NCBI GenBank assembly: GCA_027451565.1
Contig: DAIDJC010000048.1
Coordinates: 1 to 14,415, forward strand
Direction of reading: 5' to 3'
From: Limisphaerales bacterium
GTDB lineage: Bacteria > Verrucomicrobiota > Verrucomicrobiia > Limisphaerales > UBA11358
DNA: 14,415 nucleotides
In this document: positions 13,332-14,415 of the stretch, one piece after another
Position numbering within the stretch: the stretch's first letter is position 1
Layout: each line of letters starts with the position of its first letter
Position numbers and translations under genes: made by a program
Notes under the pieces: model-generated
Database searches by the model: none
Seen by the model: the letters and a program-made list of their open reading frames with translations, nothing else
Told to the model about the DNA's origin: nothing

Positions 13332-14415
13332 ATGGCCGCCGGTGGAAAACAGGCTGCCCTTCAGAATCACCGCCTGGCCCGGGGGCAGGTGTAAATCCAG
13401 GGCGCAGCCCCGGTAATCAACCCGGCAATGATCCGGCCCATGCAGGTTTTGGATTGAAGCCTGAACCAACCTGCCTTGTGACCACTGCAATTCCACGACA
13501 TACCCGCCCCTGGCCACCAACCCATCCACGCGGCCATCAGGCCAGGCGGAAGGCAATGCAGGAAGAAGGTCAATGGAGTTGTTTTGGGATTGGAGAAGCA
13601 TTTCAGCAATCCCGGCCGTTCCGCCAAAATTTCCATCTATTTGAAAAGGCGGGTGGGCATCCAGCAAATCCGGGTAACATCCGCCAGTCCATTTGGATGG
13701 GCCGGACCTGTCATCGTTGGCGGGTTTGACCAGGTTTTGCAAGAGAAGGAAGGCATGGTCGCCATCGTGCAGGCGGGCCCACATGGCCATGCGAAAGGCC
13801 GTGGCCCAGCCGGTGCTCTCATCCCCGCGCGCAATCAACGTTTTCCGGGCAGCCTCCGCCAGCGCCGGGGTTTGTTCCAGCGAAATTTCATTTCCGGGGT
13901 AAAGCCCCCAAAGATGGGAGGTGTGGCGATGATGCGGATCCTCCTCAGGATACGCCTTGAGCCATTCCATCACCCGACCGTCCGGACCGATCTGCGTGGG
14001 CGGAAGGCGATCCATTTTGGACTTCCAAACCCGGGCCAAATCCCGGTCTTCGCCCAGGATGGTGGAGGCCTGGATGCAGGCACCAAATAAAAACCGGAGC
14101 AGTTGGTTGTCAAAGGTGGGCCCCATGCAGATATGAGCCGCCTTGCCATCAGGCATGATGAAGGCGTTTTCCGGTGAATTGGCCGGCGCAGTGACCAGCC
14201 AGTGGTGGCTGGGCTCCTCAATGAGCATGTCACTGAAAAACAATGCCGATCCCTTGAGGACGGGATAAATTTCCCGCAAATACCGGGTGTCCCCGTTAAA
14301 CAGGTAGTGATCCCAGAGATTCTGGCAAAGCCAGGCGCCGCCCGTGGAAGTGGACCCCCAAGAGGCGCTTTCCCCGGGCGAGGTAAAATCCCAGGCATTG
14401 GCCAGCACGTGTGCC
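13326..14415 (-). CDS. GH95-type glycoside hydrolase (alpha-L-fucosidase/galactosidase), N-terminus outside window
   Basis: The C-terminal 362 or so residues of an enzyme that removes alpha-L-fucose or alpha-L-galactose from glycans. The frame continues to the right edge: the apparent first codon at 14408 is an internal GTG preceded by Ala-His, so no start lies in the window. The (alpha/alpha)6 barrel is visible through ASWGSTSTGGAWLCQNLWDH and FFSDMLIE. GRVMEWLKAY...HHRHTSHLWGLYPG contains the Glu matching the proposed GH95 general acid (Glu566 of Bifidobacterium AfcA). PPFQIDGNFGGTAGI contains the Asp matching its proposed base (Asp766). A small beta-domain ends the protein. The family is usually 700-800 residues or more, so about half is missing, including any signal peptide. 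It appears unrelated to nitrate use and marks the operon's boundary. Substrate is not resolvable between fucosides and galactosides. Confidence 0.88.
   Translation of the reverse strand, partial: AHVLANAWDFTSPGESASWGSTSTGGAWLCQNLWDHYLFNGDTRYLREIYPVLKGSALFFSDMLIEEPSHHWLVTAPANSPENAFIMPDGKAAHICMGPTFDNQLLRFLFGACIQASTILGEDRDLARVWKSKMDRLPPTQIGPDGRVMEWLKAYPEEDPHHRHTSHLWGLYPGNEISLEQTPALAEAARKTLIARGDESTGWATAFRMAMWARLHDGDHAFLLLQNLVKPANDDRSGPSKWTGGCYPDLLDAHPPFQIDGNFGGTAGIAEMLLQSQNNSIDLLPALPSAWPDGRVDGLVARGGYVVELQWSQGRLVQASIQNLHGPDHCRVDYRGCALDLHLPPGQAVILKGSLFSTGGHS

Overview
The window is a nitrate-assimilation operon on the minus strand, with a divergent LysR-type regulator and the tail of a sugar-hydrolase gene at its right end. 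The DNA is moderately GC-rich, from a Gram-negative bacterium (there is an outer-membrane beta-barrel protein and a Sec-exported binding protein). An alginate-export-family porin inside a nitrate cluster, a CysJ-like flavoprotein next to NirA, and a neighbouring GH95 fucosidase-type gene together suggest the Planctomycetes-Verrucomicrobia-Chlamydiae group, probably Verrucomicrobiota. This assignment is an inference from gene content, not from a marker gene.

Layout in transcription order on the minus strand: a cytoplasmic nitrate-binding protein resembling NasS (12303-11170); exported solute-binding protein NrtA (11012-9684); permease NrtB (9664-8648); ATPase NrtC (8644-7727); ATPase NrtD (7730-6879); an outer-membrane beta-barrel of the alginate-export family (6882-5440); a CysJ-like diflavin reductase (5351-3555); siroheme nitrite reductase NirA (3543-1840); and catalytic nitrate reductase NasA (1847 to the window edge, C-terminus missing). 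Most joins are tight or overlapping: ATGA overlaps at nrtC/nrtD and nrtD/porin, an 8-base overlap at nirA/nasA, and 3 to 19 bases elsewhere. The exceptions are 88 bases before the flavoprotein and about 157 bases before the preferred nrtA start. On the plus strand a LysR-type gene (12417-13331) is divergent from the operon across 113 bases rich in inverted repeats. It ends tail to tail, overlapping by 6 bases, with a GH95-type glycoside hydrolase (minus strand, entering from the right edge).

Read together, the operon could carry nitrate across both membranes and reduce it to ammonium. The porin would pass nitrate through the outer membrane, NrtABCD would import it, NasA would make nitrite, and NirA would make ammonium. 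The diflavin protein is the only visible source of NAD(P)H electrons. The most interesting points are these: NirA and the flavoprotein carry nearly the same N-terminal peptide at the same residue positions, suggesting they form a sulfite-reductase-like complex that reduces nitrite; a NasS-like sensor sits beside a LysR regulator with no NasT in view; NrtC lacks the binding-protein-like C-terminal domain found in cyanobacteria and has Asn in place of the H-loop His; and a porin of a family named for alginate export lies inside the nitrate operon. No RNA genes, mobile elements or CRISPR arrays were seen, and no gap between genes exceeds 300 bases.
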